Source: Pedobacter westerhofensis
GTDB lineage: Bacteria; Bacteroidota; Bacteroidia; Sphingobacteriales; Sphingobacteriaceae
Assembly (NCBI RefSeq): GCF_900182595.1
Contig: NZ_FXTN01000012.1
Coordinates: forward strand, 124,001-188,000
Direction: 5' to 3'
DNA length: 64,000 bases
Shown: in pieces, positions 51,999 to 60,457 of the stretch
Position numbering within the stretch: position 1 is the stretch's first letter
Layout: every line of letters begins with the position of its first letter
The notes under the pieces: model-generated
Seen by the model: only the letters and a program-made list of their open reading frames with translations
Told to the model about the DNA's origin: nothing
Database searches by the model: none
Position numbers and translations under genes: made by a program

Positions 51999-53594
51999 AT
52001 GACATCGGTTTACCAAAACATTTACGGCAAATTTATCCTCGCGGTTTTATTGCTGATCAGCCCCTTATCGGGGTTCTGTGCATCCGGGGATCCGGCGGCT
52101 GTACTGCGGCATACGCTTGAACTGAGTAAAAGTTATCCTGATTCTGCTTTTCTGATTCTTAAGCGCCTGCATCATGATGCCCTGCTCGGGAATGATAAAC
52201 GTACCATCGGCATTTGCCTCAAACAGATGGGAGAAATATGCTATACACAGGGTCATTACTCACAGGCCCTGGAATACCATCAACAGGCCAACCGCATTTT
52301 TAGCCAGCTGAATGACAAAAGCCTGCTTGCCGATAACTACAATGACCTGGGGATTATCTATTACCAGAACATGGACAGGCAAGCTTCCCGCAAACAGTAT
52401 GACCAGGCCATGCGCCTGTATCAGGTACTGAACAATAAGGTTGGCTTGGGCGAAACCTATGGAAATATCGGCCACTTATATGAAAAACAGCAGCGTTATG
52501 ACAGTGCTTTTTATTACCAGCGCAAGGCTTTGGCAGCGTATAGCAATGCTGACCATAAGGGCGGAATGGGCAAGATCTATGAGAACCTGGGCAGTATTTT
52601 CGAAGATCTGGAACGCTATGATTCTGCAAGGGTATATTTTGACAAGTCGCTCGTTCTGTATAAAGCGGTCAACAATCAGGTGTCCAGCATAGAGGTAATC
52701 AATAATATCGGTGATATCCTCAGGAAAACCGGAGATTACCGCGCCGGGCTGGTATACTCAAGAAAAGCCCTCCAGATGTCTGTCAACACCAAAAATGAAT
52801 ACCAGCAGGCTTCTGCCTACAGGGATATTGCCAAATCAATGAACCTGCTGGGCAAGAACGACAGCGCCTATCACTATATGGAGCTCAGCAGGAAATACCT
52901 GTTAAACATCTATTCAGACCAGAATAACAGGCAGATGTCTTTCCTTCAGATCATTTACGATACGGATAAGAAAAATGATGAGATCGCACGTTTGGAAAAC
53001 GGGCATAAGGTAAATATGATCATTAGTATAGCGGTTGTAGTGGTGATTGGATTACTGGTGGTAATGGGATTGCTCACCATCTCCAGGCAGCGGCTTAAAC
53101 TGAGGGAAAATGTGGCTATCGTGGAAAAAAATGAACAGCTTAACCGTGCACAGCAGGAACAGCTTGAACTGAAAAGCAGGGAACTGACCACCCATACCTT
53201 ACAGGTCATTCAGCATAACCAGTTTCTGGAAAGCATGCGCAGCAAACTGGATGACATGATCAGTGACGATAAGCGCGACCAGAAAAAGCAACTTCAGCAG
53301 CTGGTGAAACAGATCAACCAGAACATCAATCATGACCAGCAATGGAAAGAATTTACGATGGTTTTTGAACAGCTGCACCAGTCATTTTTTGATAACCTTA
53401 AATCTTACTGCGAAGACCTGACGGTGAATGATATCCGTTTGATTGCATTGCTGAAGATGAATATGAGCTCTAAGGATATGGCCGCCATCTTTGGCATCTC
53501 GCAGGATAGCCTCAGGGTTGCACGGTACAGGCTCAGAAAGAAATTAAACATCGCAGAAGGGGACAACCTGACATCCTTTATTCAGACAATCTAG
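51999..53594 (+). CDS. TPR-repeat transcriptional regulator with C-terminal HTH
   Basis: From the ATG at 51999 the protein has 531 residues and a signal-like hydrophobic N-terminus (FILAVLLLISPLSGF). About six TPR repeats follow (for example ALEYHQQANRIFSQLNDKSL and AFYYQRKALAAYSNADHKGG), then one membrane helix (MIISIAVVVVIGLLVVMGLL), a coiled coil rich in Gln and Glu, and a LuxR-like HTH (TVNDIRLIALLKMNMSSKDM). Proteins of this form sense an envelope signal and control a neighbouring TonB gene. The start of the TonB/phytase operon lies 248 bp downstream. Confidence 0.88.
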   Translation: MTSVYQNIYGKFILAVLLLISPLSGFCASGDPAAVLRHTLELSKSYPDSAFLILKRLHHDALLGNDKRTIGICLKQMGEICYTQGHYSQALEYHQQANRIFSQLNDKSLLADNYNDLGIIYYQNMDRQASRKQYDQAMRLYQVLNNKVGLGETYGNIGHLYEKQQRYDSAFYYQRKALAAYSNADHKGGMGKIYENLGSIFEDLERYDSARVYFDKSLVLYKAVNNQVSSIEVINNIGDILRKTGDYRAGLVYSRKALQMSVNTKNEYQQASAYRDIAKSMNLLGKNDSAYHYMELSRKYLLNIYSDQNNRQMSFLQIIYDTDKKNDEIARLENGHKVNMIISIAVVVVIGLLVVMGLLTISRQRLKLRENVAIVEKNEQLNRAQQEQLELKSRELTTHTLQVIQHNQFLESMRSKLDDMISDDKRDQKKQLQQLVKQINQNINHDQQWKEFTMVFEQLHQSFFDNLKSYCEDLTVNDIRLIALLKMNMSSKDMAAIFGISQDSLRVARYRLRKKLNIAEGDNLTSFIQTI

Positions 53595-53608
53595 CAAGTT
53601 CTGAGGGC

Positions 53609-53636
53609 TTAACAATTTGTTAATGTTACGCTAACT
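53609..53636. promoter_or_regulatory. Triple TTAACA-type repeat before the TonB gene
   Basis: TTAACA (53609), TTAATG (53620) and CTAACT (53631) lie exactly 11 bp apart. The first two also form a 15-bp palindrome. It is very similar to the site before the TPR/HTH gene, so both are probably bound by the same regulator. Confidence 0.55.
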
Positions 53637-53842
53637 GAATGATAATCGCGAATATGTTCTCCGTAAAAATCTGTATTTCAAATAGATGGATAAATATTGT
53701 ATACGCTGTACGCGCTTTGTATACAGTTGCTGTAACGGTGTTTACGTTTTGTACACGCCAAAAAATTGACTGCAAAAATCTGGTGACGCACATTTGCAGC
53801 AGCGTATTAAAAAACAATCTGCGCCAAAAAAATAATTAAAAA

Positions 53843-56608
53843 ATGAAGCCAATTCTAAAAACTATTTTTTGCCTGTTCTTAAGTGTTACTGTTGCAAAAG
53901 CAAGTAATATCAAAGGGCATGTGTATGATCAGAAAACAGGTGAGCCGATGATCGGCGCGTCGGTGAGACTGGAAAATACTGACAGAGCAATACTGACTGG
54001 TCTTGACGGATCATTCGAGTTCAAGAAAGTTAATGCCGGTCCTGCAACACTGAGAGTCTCTTACATCAGCTACAAAACTTTTTCGAAACAGATCGCCATC
54101 CTGAAGGAAGATAATCCTTCGATCAATGTTTATCTGGTAGAACAGGGCGGCAGTGACCTGAACGAGATTTCTATTTCTGCAAAGCATGATGGTGCAACAG
54201 AAAATACAGCCAGAAGGCTTGAACAGAAGTCGATGACCGTTATGAACGTGGTATCCGGCCGTGCGATGGAAATATCTCCGGATCTTACCGTTGCCAACGC
54301 GATACAACGTGTTTCTGGTGTTTCAGTAGAAAGAAGTAACAACGGGGACGGACAATATGCGATCCTGAGGGGTATGGACAAACGTTACAATTATACATTG
54401 GTTAACGGCATAAAAATCCCGAGTCCTGACAATAAGTTCAGGTATGTACCTCTCGATATCTTCCCGGTAGAATTGCTGGAAAGACTGGAGATCTACAAAT
54501 CGCTTACGCCAAATATGGAGGGCGATGCCGTGGGCGGCGTCGTAAATATGGTAATGAAGGATGCACCTGCCAAGCTGCAGATCAATGCCAACCTGGCTTC
54601 AGGTTACAGCCAGATGTTCTTCGACCGTAAGTTCCTTGGTTTTGATGCCGGCTCGGTAAATTATAAATCCCCGTACGAGCTCAACGGCCGAAGCTATAAT
54701 GCCAAGACCTCAGATTTTTCTACAGGAGTGGTAGACTACAAAGCTAAACAGCCTGCACCAAATCTGGTAGGCGGACTATCAATCGGCCAGCGCTTTTTAA
54801 ACAACAAGCTGGGTGTGCTGATCGCTGGCAGTTACCAGAATACCTACAGGGGCACAAACAGTACATTCTTTAATACCTCTGTTGTGGATGACGATAAGAT
54901 TTCAAGGATCACGTCAATGGATTACAGACAATACAGTGAGCAGCAGAAACGTTACGGTTTGCACGGCAAGGTAGATTACACCCTCAATGAAAATAATAAG
55001 CTCTCATGGGTAAACTCTTATGTGAACCTGACCAACATCCAGACACGTGATGTACTGACAACCAACTTCTCCAATGCAGACTATAACGCAGCGGCAGGTA
55101 ATGCGCAGATCACTTATAATACCCGTTCAAGATTAACCGAACAGCAGATCTATAACAGTACGCTGCATGGTGAGCACAAGATGATCCCGGGTAAGCTGAA
55201 AGTTGACTGGTCGGCCGTTTATTCATCTGCAAAGAATGACGTTCCGGATGAAACTTCGGTTACGCTGAACGGTTTACGTACCAATTTCAACGAAACAAGA
55301 ACTACCGCCTCGTCTATGACCCACAGGTGGTCCCGCAATACCGATGAAGATAAAGCTGGTTACCTTAACCTTACCTACACTGCTGAAATCGCCGGTACAA
55401 AGGTTGATTTTACAGGTGGTGGTTTATACAGGGATAAACAAAGAAGCAGTTTCTATAACAACTATACCTTTAAACCATCTGTCCCGGCATCATTGTATGG
55501 CGTAGTTTTTAACAACTATTATGATATCGCCTGGGATGTTCAGAACCCACAGGGAGCTATTGCAAATTCACTGACCTACAATGCCTCTGAAAAGACAACA
55601 GCCGGTTACGGTATGTTCAACTTCAAGGTAAACAAACTGGAAGTAATCGGTGGTGCCCGCGTAGAGCATACCAACCAGGGATACGAGCTGCTGTTTCCGG
55701 CAGGAGAGGCCAACCCTGTTGGAAGCCAGGTGTATACAGACCTGCTGCCAAGTTTAAACTTAAAATATGGTTTAACCGACAAGCAGAACCTGAGGGCAAG
55801 TTATTTCCGCTCGCTTAACCGCCCTGGATTTTACGAGGTTGTACCTTCCAAAGTAGTGACTGAAGAGTATCAGGAACGCGGAAACCCGGATCTGAAACGT
55901 GCCATTGCTGATAACTTTGATTTGCGTTATGAGCTCTTCCCTAACAGCTCTGATCAGTTGCTGGTAGGCGCCTTCTTCAAAAACATCAAGGATCCTATCG
56001 AGTATACCATTCAGGCCGATGCCACCAGGGGACAGGATCAGTATTATTCTCCGGGCAACTTCGGAAATGCAAAAAACTACGGTTTAGAGCTTGATTACAT
56101 CAAATTCTTTAACAAATTCGGTTTCAAGGCCAACTACACCTATACGCACTCTAAAATTACGACTGATAAAACACAGCGGATCAGAAATGCAGTTTCGGGT
56201 GATGTGGAAACGATCATCGTACAGCAGTCGAGGCCATTATACGGCCAGGCCGCACATATCGGAAACTTATCATTGTTATATAAAGATACCAAACATGGCT
56301 GGGACGCACAGCTCGCAGGATCTTATACAGGTGAAAGGATCAACACCGTCTCGCAGTTTGTGGACAACGACATCTGGCAAAAAGGATTTATCCAGATGGA
56401 CGCTTCGGTGGAGAAAAAGTTCAAAAATAACCTGAGCATCTTTATTAAAGCAGGAAACTTGCTGAATACGCCAACGGAGTTATTCATCAAGGGTACCAAT
56501 ACAGAAAATACCGGACTGCCTAAGCAGGACCTGAACAGCAACGAAACACTGATCAGAAAAGATTTTTACGAACAGACCTATTTATTAGGTGTACGCTACA
56601 AACTATAA
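53843..56608 (+). CDS. TonB-dependent outer-membrane receptor
   Basis: A 921-residue receptor with signal peptide. Residues 20-100 are a carboxypeptidase-regulatory-like domain (IKGHVYDQKTGEPMIGASVR), then the plug (VANAIQRVSGVSVERSNNGD, YAILRGMDKRYNYTLVNGI), and a barrel ending in LGVRYKL. It lacks the SusC signature and is of the general ferric-siderophore/small-ligand type. It heads a run with beta-helix, phytase, phosphatase and peroxidase genes, so phytate or another phosphorylated compound is a plausible ligand. Confidence 0.93.
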   Translation: MKPILKTIFCLFLSVTVAKASNIKGHVYDQKTGEPMIGASVRLENTDRAILTGLDGSFEFKKVNAGPATLRVSYISYKTFSKQIAILKEDNPSINVYLVEQGGSDLNEISISAKHDGATENTARRLEQKSMTVMNVVSGRAMEISPDLTVANAIQRVSGVSVERSNNGDGQYAILRGMDKRYNYTLVNGIKIPSPDNKFRYVPLDIFPVELLERLEIYKSLTPNMEGDAVGGVVNMVMKDAPAKLQINANLASGYSQMFFDRKFLGFDAGSVNYKSPYELNGRSYNAKTSDFSTGVVDYKAKQPAPNLVGGLSIGQRFLNNKLGVLIAGSYQNTYRGTNSTFFNTSVVDDDKISRITSMDYRQYSEQQKRYGLHGKVDYTLNENNKLSWVNSYVNLTNIQTRDVLTTNFSNADYNAAAGNAQITYNTRSRLTEQQIYNSTLHGEHKMIPGKLKVDWSAVYSSAKNDVPDETSVTLNGLRTNFNETRTTASSMTHRWSRNTDEDKAGYLNLTYTAEIAGTKVDFTGGGLYRDKQRSSFYNNYTFKPSVPASLYGVVFNNYYDIAWDVQNPQGAIANSLTYNASEKTTAGYGMFNFKVNKLEVIGGARVEHTNQGYELLFPAGEANPVGSQVYTDLLPSLNLKYGLTDKQNLRASYFRSLNRPGFYEVVPSKVVTEEYQERGNPDLKRAIADNFDLRYELFPNSSDQLLVGAFFKNIKDPIEYTIQADATRGQDQYYSPGNFGNAKNYGLELDYIKFFNKFGFKANYTYTHSKITTDKTQRIRNAVSGDVETIIVQQSRPLYGQAAHIGNLSLLYKDTKHGWDAQLAGSYTGERINTVSQFVDNDIWQKGFIQMDASVEKKFKNNLSIFIKAGNLLNTPTELFIKGTNTENTGLPKQDLNSNETLIRKDFYEQTYLLGVRYKL

Positions 56609-56628
56609 TATAAGCAAATATAAACGCT

Positions 56629-57891
56629 ATGAAGATTAAAGCATTATTACTATCTGTGGCCCTTGGTGCGGCAGTATTCGCAGGTTGCGAAAAGGCAAAT
56701 GTTGATGTAGACACATCACCGGTACCAACCAACACCAGCGGTGTTTCCGGTGAAGTTTCCGGCATCTGGACAAAAGGAAGTGTAATCCGTGTAACGGGCG
56801 ATATCATTATCCCGGTAAATAAATCGCTGACGATAGAAGAAGGTGTGCTGGTGATTATGGATACACTGGCGAGACCGGAGATCATCGTAAACGGGAACCT
56901 TTATTCAATGGGCACAGCAGCAAGCCCGGTGAAGATTACCATCGAAGAGAACTACAGAAATACAGCCCACACTTTTGGAAAAATGTGGGGCGGGATCCTG
57001 GCTTCAAAAACATGTACAGAACTTTTGCTGGACAATACGATTGTAGAATATGGCGGTGCCACTACCACAGAAGCTTCGACCTCGGTAAAACTGGGTTTGT
57101 ATAAGGCTGTCAGCGGTGAAAATACACCGGCAATCTGGTTCTCCAATGTAAACGGTAAACTGGTAGTTGCAAACAGCACATTCAGGCATTTTCAGGATGA
57201 CTGTACTTATATTGAAGGCGGTAAAATTATTTTTACCGGCAATAAGTTTTACAATACCGGGCTCGTAGGTGGCGAAGGTATCAATATTAAATCGGGATGT
57301 CTGGCAGATTTGTCTTACAACCTCTTTTACTCTAACAATACCAATGCTTTCAAATTGTCAAACACTGGCGACCGTACGCCACAGGCACACGTGGTGGTGT
57401 ATAACAATACAATGCTGAACACAGGATGGAGAAGGCCAACTGCAAAAGGTGGTTCGGTATGGCTGGAAGCAACGGTTTACGCTGAGCTGTATAACAACCT
57501 GTTTGCCAATACCCGTTTCGGTATCAAGAAAGACACCAAAGCACCACAGGATGCAAGGTCAAAATTCAGCAACAACCTGTACTACGGTTATGCACAGGCT
57601 ACCGTAACTCAGTTCCAGCCGGCAACAGATATCGTTGGAGGCACTAATGATGTGATCAGCACCGTTGTTGGCGCCAATGATCCTCAATTTGTAAATTATC
57701 CTTTGAGCACCTCAACGGCAAACTATACATTTGATGATAACTGGGATTTCCATTTATCAACAGGATCTGCCGCCCTGGGGAAAGGAATCAAAACTTTTAC
57801 ACGTAATTTCCCTGATGGAATAACCATCAACAATATAGTTTACGCATCACCGGAGCCAGCTTCGTATATCGGCGCTTTTGGTACTAACTAG
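56629..57891 (+). CDS. Right-handed beta-helix lipoprotein
   Basis: A 420-residue lipoprotein with lipobox FAGC (Cys near residue 20). From about residue 45 the sequence shows repeating short beta-strands typical of a right-handed parallel beta-helix (LVIMDTLARPEIIVNGNLYS, then NGKLVVANSTFRHFQDDCTY and NNTMLNTGWRRP). No catalytic residues of pectate lyases are obvious. It follows the TonB gene by 20 bp, in the position where SusD normally sits, and may bind the substrate on the surface. Confidence 0.87.
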   Translation: MKIKALLLSVALGAAVFAGCEKANVDVDTSPVPTNTSGVSGEVSGIWTKGSVIRVTGDIIIPVNKSLTIEEGVLVIMDTLARPEIIVNGNLYSMGTAASPVKITIEENYRNTAHTFGKMWGGILASKTCTELLLDNTIVEYGGATTTEASTSVKLGLYKAVSGENTPAIWFSNVNGKLVVANSTFRHFQDDCTYIEGGKIIFTGNKFYNTGLVGGEGINIKSGCLADLSYNLFYSNNTNAFKLSNTGDRTPQAHVVVYNNTMLNTGWRRPTAKGGSVWLEATVYAELYNNLFANTRFGIKKDTKAPQDARSKFSNNLYYGYAQATVTQFQPATDIVGGTNDVISTVVGANDPQFVNYPLSTSTANYTFDDNWDFHLSTGSAALGKGIKTFTRNFPDGITINNIVYASPEPASYIGAFGTN

Positions 57892-57903
57892 TTTATCTTT
57901 TTT

Positions 57904-57941
57904 AAGCATGTCTGTGCAACTTTTTGTACAGACATGCTTTT
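57904..57941 (+). terminator. Hairpin between the beta-helix and phytase genes
   Basis: AAGCATGTCTGT (57904-57915) pairs perfectly with ACAGACATGCTT (57928-57939) and a short T-run follows. It may be a partial terminator that lowers expression of the downstream genes. Confidence 0.7.
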
Positions 57942-57958
57942 GTATTTCAATCTATATC

Positions 57959-59047
57959 ATGTTAAAGCATAAATCAATACTTTACCTGGCTGTTCCATTG
58001 CTTTTATCCTCCTGCAGCCAGCATATTTCTCCTGCAGCTCCGGGAGCAGTAACCGAAAATACCGTAGCCGTCAAACCTGTGTATATCACGGAAAAGGTAG
58101 GCTTCGACTCAGATGATCCTGCGATCTGGCTGAACCCGAAAGATGCTTCCAAAAGCCTGGTCATCGGCACAGACAAATCTGCAACAGGTGCATTGTACGT
58201 TTTTGACCTGAAAGGCAAAATCCAGCAAAACCTGGTGGTAAAGGGGCTGAAAAGACCAAATAACGTGGATATCGCCTATGGCCTTAAGCTCAATGGCCAT
58301 TCAACAGACATCGCAGTTGCCACAGAACGCTTCACACATAAACTCCGCATCTATTCTTTACCAGACATGAAAGCGGTAGATGGCGGCGGCATTCCTGTAT
58401 TTGAAGGGGAAACGGGAGCAGAATACCGTGACCTTATGGGCATATCCATTTACACCGCTAAATCCGGTAAAATGTATGCTATTGTTGGCCGTAAAACCGG
58501 CCCTACAGCTGGATCTTATCTTTGGCAGTACCTGCTGTCTGACAATGGTGCCGGGCAGGTGAAAGCTACGCTGGTGCGCAAATTTGGTGTTTACAGCGGC
58601 AAAAAAGAGATCGAATCTATCGCGGTGGATAATGAGCTGGGATATATCTATTATTCTGATGAACAGTTTGGAGTTCGCCAGTATTATGCTGACCCGGAAA
58701 AAGGAAATCAGCAGCTTGCGCAGTTTGGTACTACCGGATTTACAGAAGATCACGAGGGAATCTCAATTTACAAAACTTCTTCGCGTAAAGGTTATATCTT
58801 AGTGTCTGACCAGGGAGCCAACCGCTTTCAGGTCTTCAGCCGCGAGGGAAGCGCGAAAGATCCCTTTCATCACCAGCTGCTGAAGATCGTGAAGGTAACT
58901 GCCGGTCACAGTGATGGGTCTGACGTGGTCAATGTACCTTTGAACGATACTTTTAAACACGGTTTGTTTGTGGTAATGAGTGATGACAGGACTTTCCATT
59001 ATTACCGATGGGAAGATATTGCAGGATCAGAACTAACAGTAAAATAG
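57959..59047 (+). CDS. Beta-propeller 3-phytase, lipoprotein
   Basis: This calcium-dependent phytase removes phosphates from inositol hexaphosphate. The lipoprotein signal LYLAVPLLLSSC fixes the ATG at 57959 (363 residues); an in-frame TTG-type extension from 57878 would overlap the previous gene. Six-blade propeller motifs are visible: DSDDPAIWLNP, VVKGLKRPNNVDIAYG, DLMGISIYTA, EIESIAVDNELGYIYYSDEQ, and EGISIYKTSSRKGYILVSDQ. It sits on the cell surface or in the periplasm. Confidence 0.95.
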   Translation: MLKHKSILYLAVPLLLSSCSQHISPAAPGAVTENTVAVKPVYITEKVGFDSDDPAIWLNPKDASKSLVIGTDKSATGALYVFDLKGKIQQNLVVKGLKRPNNVDIAYGLKLNGHSTDIAVATERFTHKLRIYSLPDMKAVDGGGIPVFEGETGAEYRDLMGISIYTAKSGKMYAIVGRKTGPTAGSYLWQYLLSDNGAGQVKATLVRKFGVYSGKKEIESIAVDNELGYIYYSDEQFGVRQYYADPEKGNQQLAQFGTTGFTEDHEGISIYKTSSRKGYILVSDQGANRFQVFSREGSAKDPFHHQLLKIVKVTAGHSDGSDVVNVPLNDTFKHGLFVVMSDDRTFHYYRWEDIAGSELTVK

Positions 59048-59053
59048 TAAACA

Positions 59054-60457
59054 ATGATAAAGAAATCTCTTCTACTATGTTTTTCGGCCCTGCTGTTTTG
59101 TACGCAGGTGTCCCTAGCACAGGATAAAAAAGAACCGGGCGCCGCTACTGAACCGGTAAGACTGATCCGTGGCCCTTATTTGCAGGTAGCCAGCAGCACA
59201 GGCATACAGATCCGCTGGAGGACCGACGTTTCTTCACGCAGCAGGGTACGTTATGGGACTGCCCCTGGGAAACTTGACCAGGCTGCCGAAGATATCAAAC
59301 TGCTTACTGAGCACAAGGTCAGCCTGAGCGGTTTAAAACCTTATACCAAATACTATTACAGTATTGGTGGTTTAAGAGATACACTGCAGGGCGATGAAAA
59401 CAATTCTTTTACCACACTTCCTGAACCCGGAAAACCAGGGCATTACCGCATTGCTGCTTTGGGCGATTGTGGCGACAACTCCATTAATCAGCGTCATGTA
59501 AAAGAGCAGCTGCTGAAATACCTGGGGCCGAATGAACTGAACGCATGGATTCTTCTCGGAGACAATGCCTACCAGGATGGCACAGATTCGGAATTCCAGA
59601 GCAAGTTCTTCAATATCTACAAGAATGACCTGTTAAAGAAGTACCCGATGTTCCCGGCACCGGGAAACCATGATTACCACGATACCGACCTGAGCGCCAA
59701 ACATGCACAGGAAACGCACGAGACTGCATATTATCAGAATTTCTCTATGCCAACCAACGGAGAATCAGGCGGTGTGGCTTCTCATACACAGGCATTTTAT
59801 TCTTTTGATATTGGTAACATTCATTTTCTTTCACTGGATTCTTATGGTAAGGAAGAAAATGCGTACCGTTTATATGATACGATAGGCCCCCAGGTACAAT
59901 GGATCAAAAAAGACCTGGCAGCAAATAAAAATAAGGGTTGGGTAATTGCTTTCTGGCATCATCCGCCATATACGATGGGCTCCCACAATTCAGACCAGGA
60001 GGAAGAACTGGTAAAAATCAGGGAAAACTTTATTCAGATCATTGAACGTGCAGGGGTTGATGTGGTGCTTAACGGCCACAGCCACGGGTATGAGCGCAGC
60101 AGGCTGATGATGGGGCATTACGGTATGGAAAAAACCTTTGATCCCAAAAAACATAACCTGAGCACTTCATCCGGAAAGAATGATGGCAGCAAAGATTCTG
60201 CACCCTATAAAAAGACGGCAAAAAAAGATAAGGGGACAGTATATGTGCTGAGCGGATCTGCAGGGAAACTGGGTGGCAAGCAGGCTTCCTACCCGCATGA
60301 TGCGATGTATTTCTCGGATGCAGACCATGGTGGTTCCTGCGTACTGGATATTCAGGATAATAAGCTTGAACTAAAGTGGATCTGTGCCGACGGGGTAGTG
60401 CGCGACCAGTTCACAATGATAAAGGAGCTGGACAAAAATGCTGCGAAATCCAACTAA
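59054..60457 (+). CDS. Purple acid phosphatase-like metallophosphoesterase
   Basis: A 467-residue secreted phosphatase. Residues 35-120 form the FnIII-like N-domain of purple acid phosphatases (LIRGPYLQVASSTGIQIRW). The metallophosphatase domain has all five motifs in order: AALGDCGD, LLGDNAYQDG, PGNHDYHD, FWHHPPY, and NGHSHGYERS. A Lys/Ser-rich insertion near residue 370-395 is unusual. It would finish what phytase begins, releasing phosphate. It begins 6 bp after the phytase gene. Confidence 0.94.
   Translation: MIKKSLLLCFSALLFCTQVSLAQDKKEPGAATEPVRLIRGPYLQVASSTGIQIRWRTDVSSRSRVRYGTAPGKLDQAAEDIKLLTEHKVSLSGLKPYTKYYYSIGGLRDTLQGDENNSFTTLPEPGKPGHYRIAALGDCGDNSINQRHVKEQLLKYLGPNELNAWILLGDNAYQDGTDSEFQSKFFNIYKNDLLKKYPMFPAPGNHDYHDTDLSAKHAQETHETAYYQNFSMPTNGESGGVASHTQAFYSFDIGNIHFLSLDSYGKEENAYRLYDTIGPQVQWIKKDLAANKNKGWVIAFWHHPPYTMGSHNSDQEEELVKIRENFIQIIERAGVDVVLNGHSHGYERSRLMMGHYGMEKTFDPKKHNLSTSSGKNDGSKDSAPYKKTAKKDKGTVYVLSGSAGKLGGKQASYPHDAMYFSDADHGGSCVLDIQDNKLELKWICADGVVRDQFTMIKELDKNAAKSN

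Noticed and set aside
53694..53730. Repeated GTATAC motifs before the TonB gene
   Set aside because: GTATAC is itself palindromic and short; two copies 20 bp apart are weak evidence for an operator compared with the TTAACA repeats.
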